The notes under the pieces were generated by a model. That model saw nothing but the letters and a program-made list of their open reading frames with translations, did no database searches and had not been told where the DNA came from. The position numbers and the translations under genes are program-made. DNA of 64,000 nt, taken from NCBI GenBank assembly GCA_027886185.1, contig WOAB01000211.1:3882001-3946000 (forward strand). The letters are read 5' to 3'. Of the stretch, positions 43,549 to 54,607 are shown one piece after another. The DNA comes from Rheum nobile. Lineage: Eukaryota; Streptophyta; Magnoliopsida; Caryophyllales; Polygonaceae. Numbering within the stretch: the first letter of the stretch is position 1; every line of letters begins with the position of its first letter.

Positions 43549-45764
43549 TGTAATAACCCCTAAAAGTCCCAAACTGTCGTTTTGTAACAAAGACGTATTG
43601 GGCAATTTCTGTAATCTTTGTAAGATCCTTTTAACGTATTGATATACGTTTATGGAGAATATGGGGTCTTAGATTAATTATAGAATGCTAAAAGCATAAT
43701 TTAGCATGTCCTCGAGCAAGAACCGCGACCAAAGACCCAGGGACGCGAGCACGGCAGTTCCGCGACCGCGGTTTGAATCCACGGGCGCGGTTTTGCCCAG
43801 GGCCAAACCGCGATCGCGGCTCTGAAACCGTGACCGCGGTTTGCTCTGTTCGTCTTCTTCGCCAGCTTCTAGAGGAACGATGGCTGGCTTTCTCCACGAG
43901 CTCCTAACGCCGGGGGGAGCTGGATCGATTGGTTTGCCATTGTGGGTGAACTCTTGCTCCTCCTTGGCTATAAAAGGAGGTCGTTGGCAACCATTCTCTT
44001 CATCCTCAAATCTCCATCTCTCTCTCTCTCGTTCAAATTGGTTATCGCCGGAGTTTCTAGTCATCGCCGGAGTTCCTAGTAGTCGTCGGAGGTGTCGTTG
44101 GTAGCCTTGGAGTGGTGGTGATACGCGGTGGTGGTGAACAAGTCTCGTCGTCGGTAAGGCTTTGGAGCCGCCTAACCTTGCATCGGGATGGAGATCCACG
44201 ACCGCGGCTCCATCCACCGCGACCGCGGGCTTGGCCTAGGAAACCGCGACCGCAATTATGGCAACCGCGACTGCGGCCTTGCCCAGCAAGCGCGATCGCG
44301 TCTTTGGTAACCACAGCCGCGGCTCAGGCCTTTTTCCCTTCGTTTCGTATCTCCGTTTCATTTCGTATCTTTGTTTCATAGGGTATCTAACTTAGGGTTC
44401 CTTTTTATGACTCGTCGTCGTCGTAGGAATCCGTACAAAGATTCAAGTTCCAGATCTCGAACCCGATCTCTTCGTTCGTCGAAACTAAGGCAAGTAGTTT
44501 CCCTTGATTATCATCTAATTGATTGTTAATTAAGATGGGATAAAAGTTGTTGTTTTCTGTTTGGGAAGAGATTTAATAAAACAATGTGTTAAAATATGAA
44601 TCTATAATAGGTTGTATACATTGCTAGAAACAACGCTATTATGTATGATATTACCGTAATGGTTTTGGTGTGGATTTATGTATGAACTTACATGTGTAGT
44701 TAGAACGAGTATTCGTAGGAACGCTATGTACCTTGCGAGGTCTAGTCGTTTCTTTATAACTGGTATTAGAAGGATTTTGCCCCAGTACTTCTGGTCATGA
44801 CCGTACCCTTATTCAGGGTAGGTGCACTCAGCTGGTGCCAACAATCGGGATTTATTCCCAAAATATCTCTCGTATCGAGATGATGTGGATTAAAAGCTGT
44901 AACGTAAATATATGTTTTGGAATTAAATAAGATAAGTGTTGTGATGCACATAATTAATATACCCTCGGGCGAGGAGTACAACGTGGAAACCGCCCGGACT
45001 CTTGTTAGAGTAAGTCTTCTTTCCAATCTGGATTCGCATTGCGCGGTGAGGTTGGTCGTGGTCCCAAATAATCAAGGTCGTGTTTTAACTTGTGTGAAAA
45101 CTTAACGTTCCCAAACATTTGTCATACGTTTCCCATAAGACTCAAATTCTTTGGAGTCTTCTCTTCATACGTTTCCCATAAGACTCAATTCCTTTGGAGT
45201 CTTCTCTTGATCATTCCATTTTCTTGTGTTTCCATAGAAGTATGGGGGTTCAATGTCGTCATCGGCTATTATTCGAGAAGCGATGGGTGTAACCTAATAC
45301 GACTACTTAGAACCTTTTTATTTGTACCCTTGCATAGTCTTTCATTAGACTAACCAACCGGTTTTTATTCCTTGCATGGTTGGCTGGTGTCATCCGTCTT
45401 ATACGGCACATCAGGTAAACTTCCTCATCCGTGAAGGCCAGATTCCGACGTCAAAGGTAGTTGATATTTTTAAGTGTTTTCCAAGGTTGAAGATCCTGGC
45501 ATGAGATCGTTCAGTTCAAACTCCTTTATGGCGTTTATTTATTTAAAAGACTTCCGCTGTAATAAATATTTATGTATTTGGTTTGTTAACAGTTGTAAAA
45601 CCATGGCGTTGGTTCGAATATTATTTGGGTATCTTTCATGATATTTAGTAAAGTTTCCAACATTATATTATTTTTTATAAAAATGGTAGGCCTTGGGTGA
45701 CCCCGGGTGTGTATTCTGAGGTCACTGTCGGTAATATTTCCAAAGGTATTTTGGGGGTGTTACA
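43549..45764 (+). repeat. Gypsy-2 3' LTR (complete)
   Basis: 2,216 bp, TGTAATAACCCC...GGGGGTGTTACA. It contains the GC-palindrome clusters (ccgcgaccgcgg types) at 43.72-43.85 and 44.19-44.31 kb and a TATA box. It is followed directly by Gypsy-3 LTR DNA (gctcc...). Confidence 0.9.
43969..43975 (+). promoter_or_regulatory. TATA box of Gypsy-2 3' LTR
   Basis: TATAAAA in the same context as at 35514. Confidence 0.55.
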
Positions 45765-46389
45765 GCTCCTTAAAACGCAAATTTCAACTGCAAGCCTTCT
45801 CTTTGATTGGTTACTTCAATTGTCAGGGACCAACCTTTGATGTGTCGTATAGGACGGATAACACCAGCAAACCATGCAAGGAATAAAAATCTGGTTGGTT
45901 AGTCTAATGAAAGACTATGCAAGGGTACAAGCAGAATGGTTCTAGTGATCGTAACCGTTTACTATCATTGTCCCTCGAATAATAATTGAAGGAACGATAC
46001 ATAACCCAAAACTTTTACGGAATGATAGAAGAAGACATGCACCGAAAAGAAGACTCCAATGGAATTGAGTCTTATAGGAAACGTATGATAATTGTTTGGG
46101 AACGTTAAGTTTTCACACAAGTTTAAAACATGACCTTGATTATTTGGGTCCACGACCAACCTCACCGCACAATGCGAATTCAGATTGGAAAGAGGACTTA
46201 CTTTAACAAGAGTCCGGGCGGGTTCCACGTTATACTTCTCGCCCGAGGGTATATTAATTATGTGCGTAAAAACACTTATCTTATTTACTTTCAAAACGTA
46301 CACTCACGTTAAGGCTTTTACACTAGTGGAAAAAACACTTTTTGCTGCTCCCTTTTAGAGGCGTACATAGTTCAAAACTCCTCAACAAC

Positions 46390-46745
46390 GACTTAGGCAA
46401 TCACTTTTTTTGGTTTTTGAGGCGGATAATTAATTTATACGCCTCAAAAACATCTTTTGAGGCGGGCAAATTAATATACGCCTCAACAAGTATCCGAAAA
46501 AACATTTCCCGCTAAAGTATTAGAGGCGGGCCAGGGTAAGGCCTGCATCTAATGCTAACTAATTGAGGCGGGCCAAGTAGCCTGCCTCAATTAAAGCTTG
46601 TTGAGGTGGGCCTCTTAAAGCCCGCCTCAAAAAGTATGTCCAATAGAGGCGGGCATGTAAGGCCCGCCTCTATTAGACCATTACTCGGCCGAGTCGTAAT
46701 ACTTATAGAGGCGGGCGTGTTAGGCCCGCCTCTATAAGCTCAACC
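46390..46745. repeat. CACTA left subterminal repeats
   Basis: Repeated gaggcgggcc and ggcccgcctc blocks, mostly as paired palindromes around short spacers. These are the expected binding sites for the element's own DNA-binding protein. A matching set lies at the right end. Confidence 0.8.
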
Positions 46746-46824
46746 CTAATTAAAAAAAAAATAGCTGCGAGCGCCTTCATTTTCCTCTTCGTATCCTCCT
46801 CTTCATCTTCAATTCGTTCATCCC

Positions 46825-46918
46825 GAGCTCCGACTTCATCGATCTCCTCCGTCTTCCCTACTTCATCGATCTCCTCCGTCTTCCCGACTTCATCGATCTC
46901 CTCCGTCTTCGCCGAGCT
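46825..46918. repeat. 25-bp tandem repeat in the CACTA leader
   Basis: Three copies of a unit containing cttcatcgatctcctccgtc, in the pyrimidine-rich leader before the transposase remnant. Confidence 0.8.
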
Positions 46919-47140
46919 CCGTCTTCCTGAGCTCCGACTTCATCTCCCTTCGCCGAGCTTCCTCTAATACTCCCTTCAACAAGTATCAACAACGCACTCG
47001 AGGTTTCACCAAAACGAGCTCCCTTCAACGCACTCGAAGCCAAGTCAGGTATTATTTCAGATTTCTACCCTAATTCCTTAGTCCCTTAGCGTGATAGAAT
47101 TCATAATTTAGGCCCTTGGCGGGATAGTTGAGTTTGTATT

Positions 47141-47163
47141 TTGGTTTAAGAAGGAAGTAGCTG
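47141..47163 (+). repeat. 23-bp filler copy at the CACTA deletion junction
   Basis: These 23 bp are an exact copy of 47616-47638 inside the transposase ORF (around gtttaagaaggaagtagctg). They lie 15 bp before the truncated ORF starts, so they probably mark the repair event that deleted the N-terminal half. Confidence 0.75.
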
Positions 47164-47178
47164 TATTTCTTTGACATA

Positions 47179-48288
47179 ATGGTGCACTTAATTGTTCATT
47201 TGGTTCGAGAAATCAAGTTATGTGGTCCGGTGTTCTTAAGATGGATGTATCCTTTTGAGAGATTTTTTGGTAGTTTAAAGGACAAAGCAAAGAATCGGGC
47301 GAATCCAGAGGGTAGTATCATTCGTGGAGTCATTCATGAAGAGATATCTCAATACGCAGCTGAGTTTTTGTCAAGGCTTCATCCAATAGGTCTTCCAAAA
47401 TCTCGTCATGTAGGGAGGCTTGAAGGAGAGGGAGTAATTGGTAAAAAAGTGATATCTCCTCCATCTGAAAGGAAGATTAAGGCACATCTTTGTGTGTTGC
47501 AGCATCTTACAGAGGTCAATCCTTACATAGAAAAGCATTGCCTTGAATTGCAACACAATAATGCTAAATTGAATGAAAGAGCTTTGATGCGGGAACATAA
47601 TCGCACATTTGTTGATTGGTTTAAGAAGGAAGTAGCTGAGGAACTAAGGAAAGAACATGACGTTTCTGATACGGTCAAGTGGTTATCTAGAGGTCCTCGA
47701 CTATGTGTTCGGTCTTACGAAGGGTATGATATCAATGGGTTCACATTCTACACTAGAAGACAAGATGAAAAGAGTGTGGTGCAGAATAGTGGAGTGAAGG
47801 TAGTTGCATCATCTAGGGTCTATGCGAGCGCTAAGGACAAAAGACCGGTTGATGCGACACAATCGTATTATGGTGTTATCGAAGAAATATGGGAGCTTGA
47901 TTATAACAATTTTACAATCCCTGTTTTCCGATGCAAGTGGGTCAACAACCCTAACGGGGTGAAGCAAGATGAAATTTATCCGGGTTTGACATTGGTAAAC
48001 TTTGACCGATTAAGTGATAGTGACGAGCCATTCATCCTAGCATCACAAGCTAAGCAGATTTTTTATGTGGTAGACAATGTTGATCCTAGATGGCGTGCAG
48101 TTGCCCAAGGCAAAAGACATATTCTGGGTATTGATGATGTTGTGGATGAAGATGAGTATGACGAGTATGATGACACACCCTTGTTATCAACTGTTGTTCA
48201 ACCATTACCAGAGGAGGAAGATACAAATAATACTAATCATATCCATACAGATCATATGGAAGGAATATGGGTTACAAATCATAAATGA
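47179..48288 (+). CDS. CACTA Tnp2-type transposase, C-terminal remnant (369 aa)
   Basis: An intact frame from an ATG at 47179 to a TGA at 48286-48288. Residues 1-100 match the DUF4218 region of plant CACTA transposases (HLVREIKLCGPVFLRWMYPFERF..LK, NPEGSI). Residues about 230-300 match DUF4216 (YYGVIEEIWELDYNNFTIPVFRCKWV). The C-terminus is acidic. The catalytic Tnp2 domain that precedes DUF4218 in full proteins is missing, so it cannot cut DNA. The ATG is an internal Met of the ancestral protein. The frame is free of lesions, which suggests a young deletion. Confidence 0.88.
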   Translation: MVHLIVHLVREIKLCGPVFLRWMYPFERFFGSLKDKAKNRANPEGSIIRGVIHEEISQYAAEFLSRLHPIGLPKSRHVGRLEGEGVIGKKVISPPSERKIKAHLCVLQHLTEVNPYIEKHCLELQHNNAKLNERALMREHNRTFVDWFKKEVAEELRKEHDVSDTVKWLSRGPRLCVRSYEGYDINGFTFYTRRQDEKSVVQNSGVKVVASSRVYASAKDKRPVDATQSYYGVIEEIWELDYNNFTIPVFRCKWVNNPNGVKQDEIYPGLTLVNFDRLSDSDEPFILASQAKQIFYVVDNVDPRWRAVAQGKRHILGIDDVVDEDEYDEYDDTPLLSTVVQPLPEEEDTNNTNHIHTDHMEGIWVTNHK

Positions 48289-48839
48289 ATAAGATGAGGT
48301 AATTTATTGACAAGTAGATTTAATTGCATTATAAATTGTCTTCCTTGGATTTTTTTTTGTGATATGTACTCATATGCTTTTTCGTTGATATGTACGCTGC
48401 GAAAAAAATCAGGAACCTAAGACGTTGAGAGTATCAAGGTGGGAAGTGCGAGAAATTAATAGGAAAACGTAAGACGTTGAGAGTATCAAGGTATGTAACT
48501 TAACTAACTATATATTGATAGTATTTGTGTTTTTTGTCAATAATTTCTGTGTTTTTTTATGAAGCTATATCCTAAGAGGAAGACATCGTATACTTATGAA
48601 GAAATGGATGTTGTTCGTGAGCAATGGGCACAGTATTTTACATCGAAGTATTTATTATCAGATTGAACTTGTTTTTACTTGTCATGTAAACTGTTGTTGA
48701 GAACCTGACTGTACTCGGATTGAACTTGTTTTTACTTGTCATGTAAACTTGTTTTTATTCTGTGAATAAAAGCAGGAACCTATTCTGCAATGTGTGTATG
48801 GTGCATCATAAATCCAAAAAACATCCAAAAGAAGCGCAA

Positions 48840-49190
48840 AAGAAGGGACTTATAGAGGCGGACTTGTATGTCCGCCTCTATAAGTACATAGACGCTGACT
48901 CGGCCGAGTCAGCGCGACTTGTTGAGGCGGGCCTATAGAGGCCCGCCTCAACAAGTGTTTACTTATTGAGGCGGGCCTCCGAAGCCCGCCTCAACAAGTC
49001 CCTCATTTTGGCGCCAAAGTGAGGGACTTGTTGAGGCGGGCTTTGGAGGCCCGCCTCAATAAGGTCCTTTTAGAGGCGTAAAATGTCCGCCTCAAAAAGT
49101 GTCCCTACTTATTGCATCCCCCTTAGTTGAAGCGAACGGTGTTCGCCTCAATAAGTGTCCAAAGGCCCGCCTCTATAAGGATTTTTTCCA
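48840..49190. repeat. CACTA right subterminal repeats
   Basis: The same gaggcgggcc/ggcccgcctc palindromes as at the left end, e.g. at 48924-48955 and 48966-48995, plus a block with ggcggacttg. Confidence 0.8.
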
Positions 49191-50792
49191 CTAGTGTTAA
49201 TTTCCACAACAAATCTCGCAATGAGATATAGAACATGGGACGAATCCCGAATTTTGGCACTAGCTAAGTGCACCACCACCTATATTCGGATAGGGGTAGG
49301 TCATGACCAAAAAGTGTTAGGGCATTTATCCTCCTAACACAAAGTTGTAAAGAAACGACTAGACCTCGTAAGGTACATAGCGTTCCTACGAATACTCGTG
49401 CTAACTAAGCATGTAAGTCCACATATAAATCCACATCAAAATTCATTTATCACTTTTCGGTAATATCATATAGAATAATATATAATAGCGTTGTTTCAAG
49501 CAATATATACAACCTATTATAAACCCATATTTTAACACAACGTTTTATCAAATCTGTTCCCAAACACGAACCAACAACTTTATTCCAACTTAATTAAACA
49601 ATCAAATAATTGATAATCAAGGGAAATATGGAATAATGAGCAAGAGCGAACCACCACTTGCCTTTTGAAGATCATATATATACACCAGGCATGCGTCGAC
49701 CACCATGGATCCCTTCTAAGCACACGACGCTCACACCATAATCAACCACCCTAGTGATGACGGTTGGCCATCATGCGTGCTAGACCAAGACAAAGCTTGG
49801 TTTGTTAAGCGCTGAGGCAATGCCAGTGCTCCACCAATCCTCATGAAACCAATTAAGGTTTTGCGGTATAAGACCAACATTACCCTAAATTAAACTATGC
49901 TCTAAGAATTGAAATAACTGAAAGAACTAAGCTGGAAAGTATTAAACTCAGAAACTTACGACTATGAAGAGGACACCAAGCTTCATCTCCCACCCTAGAA
50001 GAGATAACGCTGAGATTGATGAGGAAATTTAAGAGGAGTCCCAAAAATTAAACTATTTCGCAGTTGTGGGCCTGTCAAAAAGATTGGGCCTGCCGTAGCG
50101 AATACTTTTCAAATTTGAAGAGTTTCGCTTTTGTGGACCCGCCAAAAGACTGGGTCCGCCGATAGCGAAACATCTTACAAATTATTAACTTTGGATTAAT
50201 GGTAGAGAGTGTCTAGACCTGTATATATAGTTGTTTCCCCAACTTTTCTTCTTCTCTTTTTCAGATGTGGGATGAGAGTTTTATCAATATTTCTAAGATG
50301 AGCAATGTGGGATAAAACGGTTTATCGACCCATATTTGGTGGATAATTTCGAACCACTTACTATTGAAATTACGTCTCCATGCCAACTAGAGAATTGTAG
50401 ATCTCCGAGTCTAGTTTCGAATGCATCTTGAATCACGAAATCCGAGATTTGTGGAAAAAGATATGCCCGTTCTACGAAGCTGCCTTGAACACAAATATTC
50501 CTGCAGGATTGCCTACAGAAATTCTAAACTTAAATCAAATTGGTCCATCATTAATCAAAACACCTAGTTTTTATCCGTCACTTTGATTTATTTCATTCCA
50601 ATACTAACTAGGGCTTGTTCGGACAAATGCTAAAGATATCCACAAATGTTTTTAGCTCGTTCACATCAAACACAAAGAGTATAAGTTATCAAATTATATT
50701 TTTGGACTCAAAATTATCTTACCCGATTACAGATTATGCCTAACATGTCTTGCTTACAAAATGAGAGTTGGGACTTTTTAGGGGTTATTACA

Positions 50793-51469
50793 AACCCTTT
50801 CCCTTTGTTGATCATAAGAACTTCTTTCTTATTGTCAACTTGGATGTTTTGCTCAGCTGTTTTGAGCATGCCATGGAGTTCATTCAGAGTCTTGCCAATT
50901 CCATGCATATAGTAGTTCATCCTAAATTGGGCGAATCCATCATGCAAGGAGTGCAATATGATGTCAGTAGCCAACTCTTGGCTGTATGGGGAACCCAGTG
51001 CTGTCATTTGGTCAAAGAGACCAATCATGTCAAATACATGTGCACTTACTGGTTTTCCCTTCTTATGTTTGCACTCTAATATGGCCTTGTGTGTCTCACA
51101 TTTCTCAATCCTGGCTTGTTCCTGAAACAACACTTTCAGGATGTCAATGATTGTATGAGCATCCTGACGTTCAAACCTCTTTTGAAGGCCAGGTTCCATA
51201 GCAACGAGCATAAGACAGGTGACATACACCGAGTTAGCTCTTATCTCCTTTTCTTTCGCCTTCTCCTCAACAGTAGAGGCGTCAGTCAAGGTAGGGATAG
51301 GGGTATCTAGAACGTCCTCACATCCTTCGGATCTGAGAACAATTCTCAAGTTTCGTTCCCAATCAAGGAAATTTGTTCCATTGAGTTTGTTCTTCTCAAC
51401 AATTGAGCGCATGGTGAATTTCAAGTTATCGTTGCTAGACATGATATTTACAAAGGAAGTAACATGCAT
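50793..51469 (-). pseudogene. Copia-2 gag, truncated by Gypsy-3
   Basis: The minus-strand frame begins at an ATG at 51469; a second Met at 51442 (MSSNDNLKF) is the more typical copia gag start. The UBN2/gag-copia pattern is clear: LNGTNFLDWERNLRIVLRS, then KEIRANSVYVTCLML, MEPGLQKRFE, KPVSAHVFDMIGLFDQM, ILHSLHDGFAQFRMNYYM, KTLNELHGMLKTAEQNI. Coding stops after NKGKGF, where Gypsy-3 LTR begins at 50792, and the open frame ends in that LTR. The zinc knuckle and all downstream copia domains are absent. Confidence 0.88.
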
Positions 51470-53373
51470 ATAAGTTTATGCTTGATATGCAAAAGCTCAA
51501 AATTAAACATGCTTTAAAATTTAAGCAAATGCACATTTTATTCAAATTAAGTTTGTCCCTAGTGAATAAAATGATTTCAAGACCCTATCTCAGATAAGAC
51601 CTAAGCGTACTTTGGCACTTCCCTAAGTCTCATGTGATGAAGTTAAGTAACATTTACTAATTATAACTCCTCATAATTCTTGGTTGATGGCCCACATCCC
51701 ATGTTAGACTCATCGCTATGCCTCAAGATCCAAAACTTTGCCTTTTGGTCTCTTGTTGAGTATAACCATATCAAGATTTATGAATCCCTTATATAAATCC
51801 ACCCTCACTATCCCAAGGTCAAAGAAGGACACCTCGCTTTGGCGAAACCTATCCAACCAATTCCTAGGGCCTCATGGGTTATGACATGAAAAGGCAATAC
51901 CTCAATATTCTTTTAGGGACTTAAGCATACAATGGTTGTCTATTTACTAGTGAACAAAATAGCATAAACAAACAATCATGCAAGGCTTAAAAATAATAAG
52001 CATTCAAAATGCAATAATTAAATGTGATCCTAGTATGGCACCTAAAACCGAAATTAAAGATCAAATCTTCATGGGTCTTGTTCTCCATGGATCTCCATCC
52101 TTGGTACCCTTCATGGATCTCCATTCTTGGTCTTCTTAGGATCTTCTCTTCTTGTATTACATAATTTTCTGAATAATCTAATTACTGAAAATTAAATTAC
52201 AAAAATACATAACGATACGCAGATCATGTACAAGAAAACATAACGATACGCATATCGTATTTTCTATCCTAATATGGGCAATACTAGTCACCTCATGCAG
52301 GCAAAAATATCATAATATTAAATCATGCATGTAATCATAATATCAAATATTATCAATAATATTAATCTAATTAATAACAATAAGCAATAATATTAAACAA
52401 ATACTATTAAATTAAATAAATCATCTCATGAGATAAAAAATTCAATATCAATATCTTAATTCGGATAAAATCAATATATAGAATTAATCATAATTAATCA
52501 TTAAAATGCATTATTGAATAAGATATGCATAAACAAGATAAGATATCAAATATTCTTATCTTAATCTAGTGGGATTCTATCCTAACAACTTTTAGAAATT
52601 ATATTGTAGATAATATCAAATATTATCCAATTGGACAAATAAGATCTTATCTTAAACTTTTAGGAAAATATCCTAAAATCCAAAATCTACCCAACCGGAC
52701 CAAGCCGCGCCCGAGTCCAAAACGGACCAAGAAGCCTCTATGGACCGACCGAGCCCAGTTCATACAGTCTGAACCATGGCTCCCAATGCGGACCAGACCC
52801 GAGCCCACACACGGACCGGACCAACCCGGGTCCACCGCGCCGAGCCGTGCAGGCGCGAAAACAATTCGCGGTCTGCCGAGTGGCGCGAGCCACTGCTGGC
52901 CGGTTTAGCCGCGCGTGCGCACTTGGCCGCGCCTGTGCTGAGCTGTGATCCACACCGCTGGACCCCTGTGCACGAGCCAGGGTGCGCGTCGAACCGGATC
53001 CGATCGGTTCGGTCCCCTCTTTTTTTTTATTTTTGTTGTTGTATGAAACAATTTCATAAAAAATCAGAATTGTGGAAAAACAAAATTTAGGGGATTGATC
53101 CATCTTATGAAAATCAAATTTTCATCTAATGATTTAAAACATGCCAAAATCTTATATCTTGCATAATTAAATCACATGAATCAAGTATGGGTAAAACAAT
53201 TTTACATGCATATTAGTTTATGAAGTTCTCAACTTTACTAATCCAATCAATCAAAATCACAATTTTAATCATGCAAATTAACCTACATATCAATTTACCA
53301 CTTAATTTGAATCAAGACATGCATCAAAATTAACTCTTTTAATATTTTGATCCTATCAATTTATGCAAGAGAC
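51470..53373 (-). other. Copia-2 untranslated leader
   Basis: About 1.9 kb between the primer site and gag, AT-rich and non-coding except for a GC-rich block at 52680-53010. That block differs in composition from its surroundings and could be an old insertion; frames in it have no recognisable domain. Confidence 0.45.
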
Positions 53374-53384
53374 TCATGATACCA
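53374..53384 (-). other. Copia-2 primer binding site
   Basis: On the minus strand TGGTATCATGA follows the LTR end by 1 bp, an initiator Met tRNA-type site. Confidence 0.8.
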
Positions 53385-53385
53385 C

Positions 53386-54116
53386 TGTTGGGAATAGATG
53401 CGTATAAGCGGAATTTCAGAAAACTATTTTCTAGCATCTAACAAGGATCTCATGCATGAATCAATAGGGATCAAGTAGGAATAGAGTTACATGCCGTTTG
53501 ATGCGAGTCTGAAACGTTCCGTCAGAGTTTCTTCGGAGATTGAAAGCCTCAATGTGATTTCTCTACTTGGTCCACACGAGTCTGGAATCTGGATCGCTTT
53601 TGATGTCGTCTGCTAGAACGAACGAACGAAAATCAAGCTTGGTTTCTATGGGGAGAGCTTCGGCCGTACTTGCTTGGAGGAGGAGAATTCTTTTATTCGT
53701 TTCCTTTTGGAAACGATTACTTATAAGATCATATCTTATCTTTGGTAATGGTTATAATATCTTTATATTGTATCCATATATCTTCTAATAAGATATCTCC
53801 CTATCTAGTAATTATTAATGGTAACTCTTATCCATTAATAATAAAAGTCAATCTCCCAATATAAGCCTATGGGCCGAAATCTCCATGTCCCACATGGGCT
53901 TTTGGTTCGGTTTGATCCAACCCGATAACTCTATGTGTGTGACCTCATAGGACCCGGTTATTATAGAAATGAGCCTAACCTGATTAAGCCCATTGATCGT
54001 AGTTGGATTCTAGCAAAGCACTACGATCCCTAAAATTCTCGGATTGTAAATCTCCATTAATTGTCCTATTCCATATTCGATAATTGCACATTTGATTAAA
54101 GTACACAATTTGTTCA
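53386..54116 (-). repeat. Copia-2 5' LTR
   Basis: 731 bp. On the minus strand it begins TGAACAAATT and ends TTCCCAACA. It is similar to, but visibly diverged from, the split copy at 29.5 kb, which shows an older insertion than Copia-1. Confidence 0.88.
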
Positions 54117-54447
54117 CCCTTCGCCCTCTCTAAAGCTTATATTTAATTTTACTTTATACATGGAGCTACTCGTACCATTGTTCTTAACATCCAATTCTTG
54201 AATTGGCTTCTTCAAATACACTCTTCCTCTACCTTTGGATTCACTTACTGTCTTTACTACTACTGCTTTTTATGTCGTACATTTAATGCAACCTATAATA
54301 TGGACATTTCCTTTGTTATAATGTTAAATTATGATAGACGCTTAGTTAATTATTTGTATTAATAATCAGCTTTTCATAGTTCATTTGTCGATTCCAATCA
54401 CTGAATATTCTTATTACAGTTACTCACCATTTAATCATAATCTTTTC

Positions 54448-54602
54448 TGTGGGGACATAAACCTGTCACCTCACATGGGCTGTAGCCCAGCAGCCCCCAA
54501 CCCATTAATTCCAAAGGTGGGCCTATGGGCAACCTGGGTGGGCTATCCTGAGATGGGTTGGGGGCTGTAGCCCATGTGAGGTGACAAGTTTATGTCCCCA
54601 CA
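54448..54602. mobile_element. 155-bp fold-back element
   Basis: Long inverted arms start TGTGGGGACATAAAC and end GTTTATGTCCCCACA. They extend about 40 bp with small offsets (through cacctcacatgggct). Both sides show TTTTC (54443-54447, 54603-54607), a possible 5-bp duplication. It is non-coding and its family is unknown. Confidence 0.75.
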
Positions 54603-54607
54603 TTTTC

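Larger units (their letters stand above)
35378..45764 (+). mobile_element. Gypsy-2: chromodomain Ty3/gypsy (Tekay/Del-like), 5'-truncated
   Basis: Order: truncated 5' LTR, primer site, extra ORF, gag with two zinc knuckles, protease, RT, RNase H, integrase, chromodomain-like tail, complete 3' LTR (2,216 bp). Integrase after RNase H defines gypsy; the C-terminal chromodomain and gag type indicate Tekay/Del chromoviruses. It sits inside the Gypsy-3 LTR. The left ~284 bp of its 5' LTR are lost, so no target duplication can be checked. Several stops, two frameshifts and in-frame deletions make it non-autonomous. Confidence 0.88.
46321..49196 (+). mobile_element. CACTA (En/Spm) transposon, internally deleted
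   Basis: The ends are perfect 15-bp inverted repeats CACTAGTGGAAAAAA, with a 3-bp TTA duplication (46318-46320, 49197-49199), both diagnostic of CACTA elements. Palindromic subterminal repeats (gaggcgggcc/ggcccgcctc) lie inside each end. Only the C-terminal part of the Tnp2-type transposase remains. It sits in the Gypsy-3 LTR, whose sequence resumes on both sides. At 2,876 bp it is much shorter than autonomous relatives and needs transposase from elsewhere. Confidence 0.93.
35256..50792 (-). mobile_element. Gypsy-3: minus-strand gypsy LTR broken by two insertions
   Basis: The LTR starts on the minus strand at 50792 (TGTAATAACCCC) and ends at 35256 (GGGGGTGTTACA), followed by primer site and leader to about 35150. 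Pieces present are 50792-49197, then CACTA, then 46320-45765, then Gypsy-2, then about 35352-35256. About 250 bp of LTR expected beside Gypsy-2 is missing by comparison with Gypsy-1. No coding region or second LTR remains. It cuts the Copia-2 gag at 50792/50793. Confidence 0.7.
29497..54116 (-). mobile_element. Copia-2: minus-strand copia element expanded by nested insertions
   Basis: Two LTR copies of about 731 bp (29497-30205 joined to 34744-34766, and 53386-54116) are flanked by CCCTT on both sides (29492-29496 and 54117-54121). A primer site lies inside the high-coordinate LTR, and a purine tract (acaagtgggagat on the minus strand) inside the low-coordinate one, so the element reads right to left. 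The only copia gene left is gag at 50.8-51.5 kb. The 3' non-coding part remains at 34767 to about 35150. Pol is gone. All other DNA inside is nested gypsy or CACTA sequence. Confidence 0.88.

Noticed and set aside
52640..53110. GC-rich ORFs of 100-121 aa on both strands
   Set aside because: They lie in the Copia-2 leader; no domain and no splice or start support.
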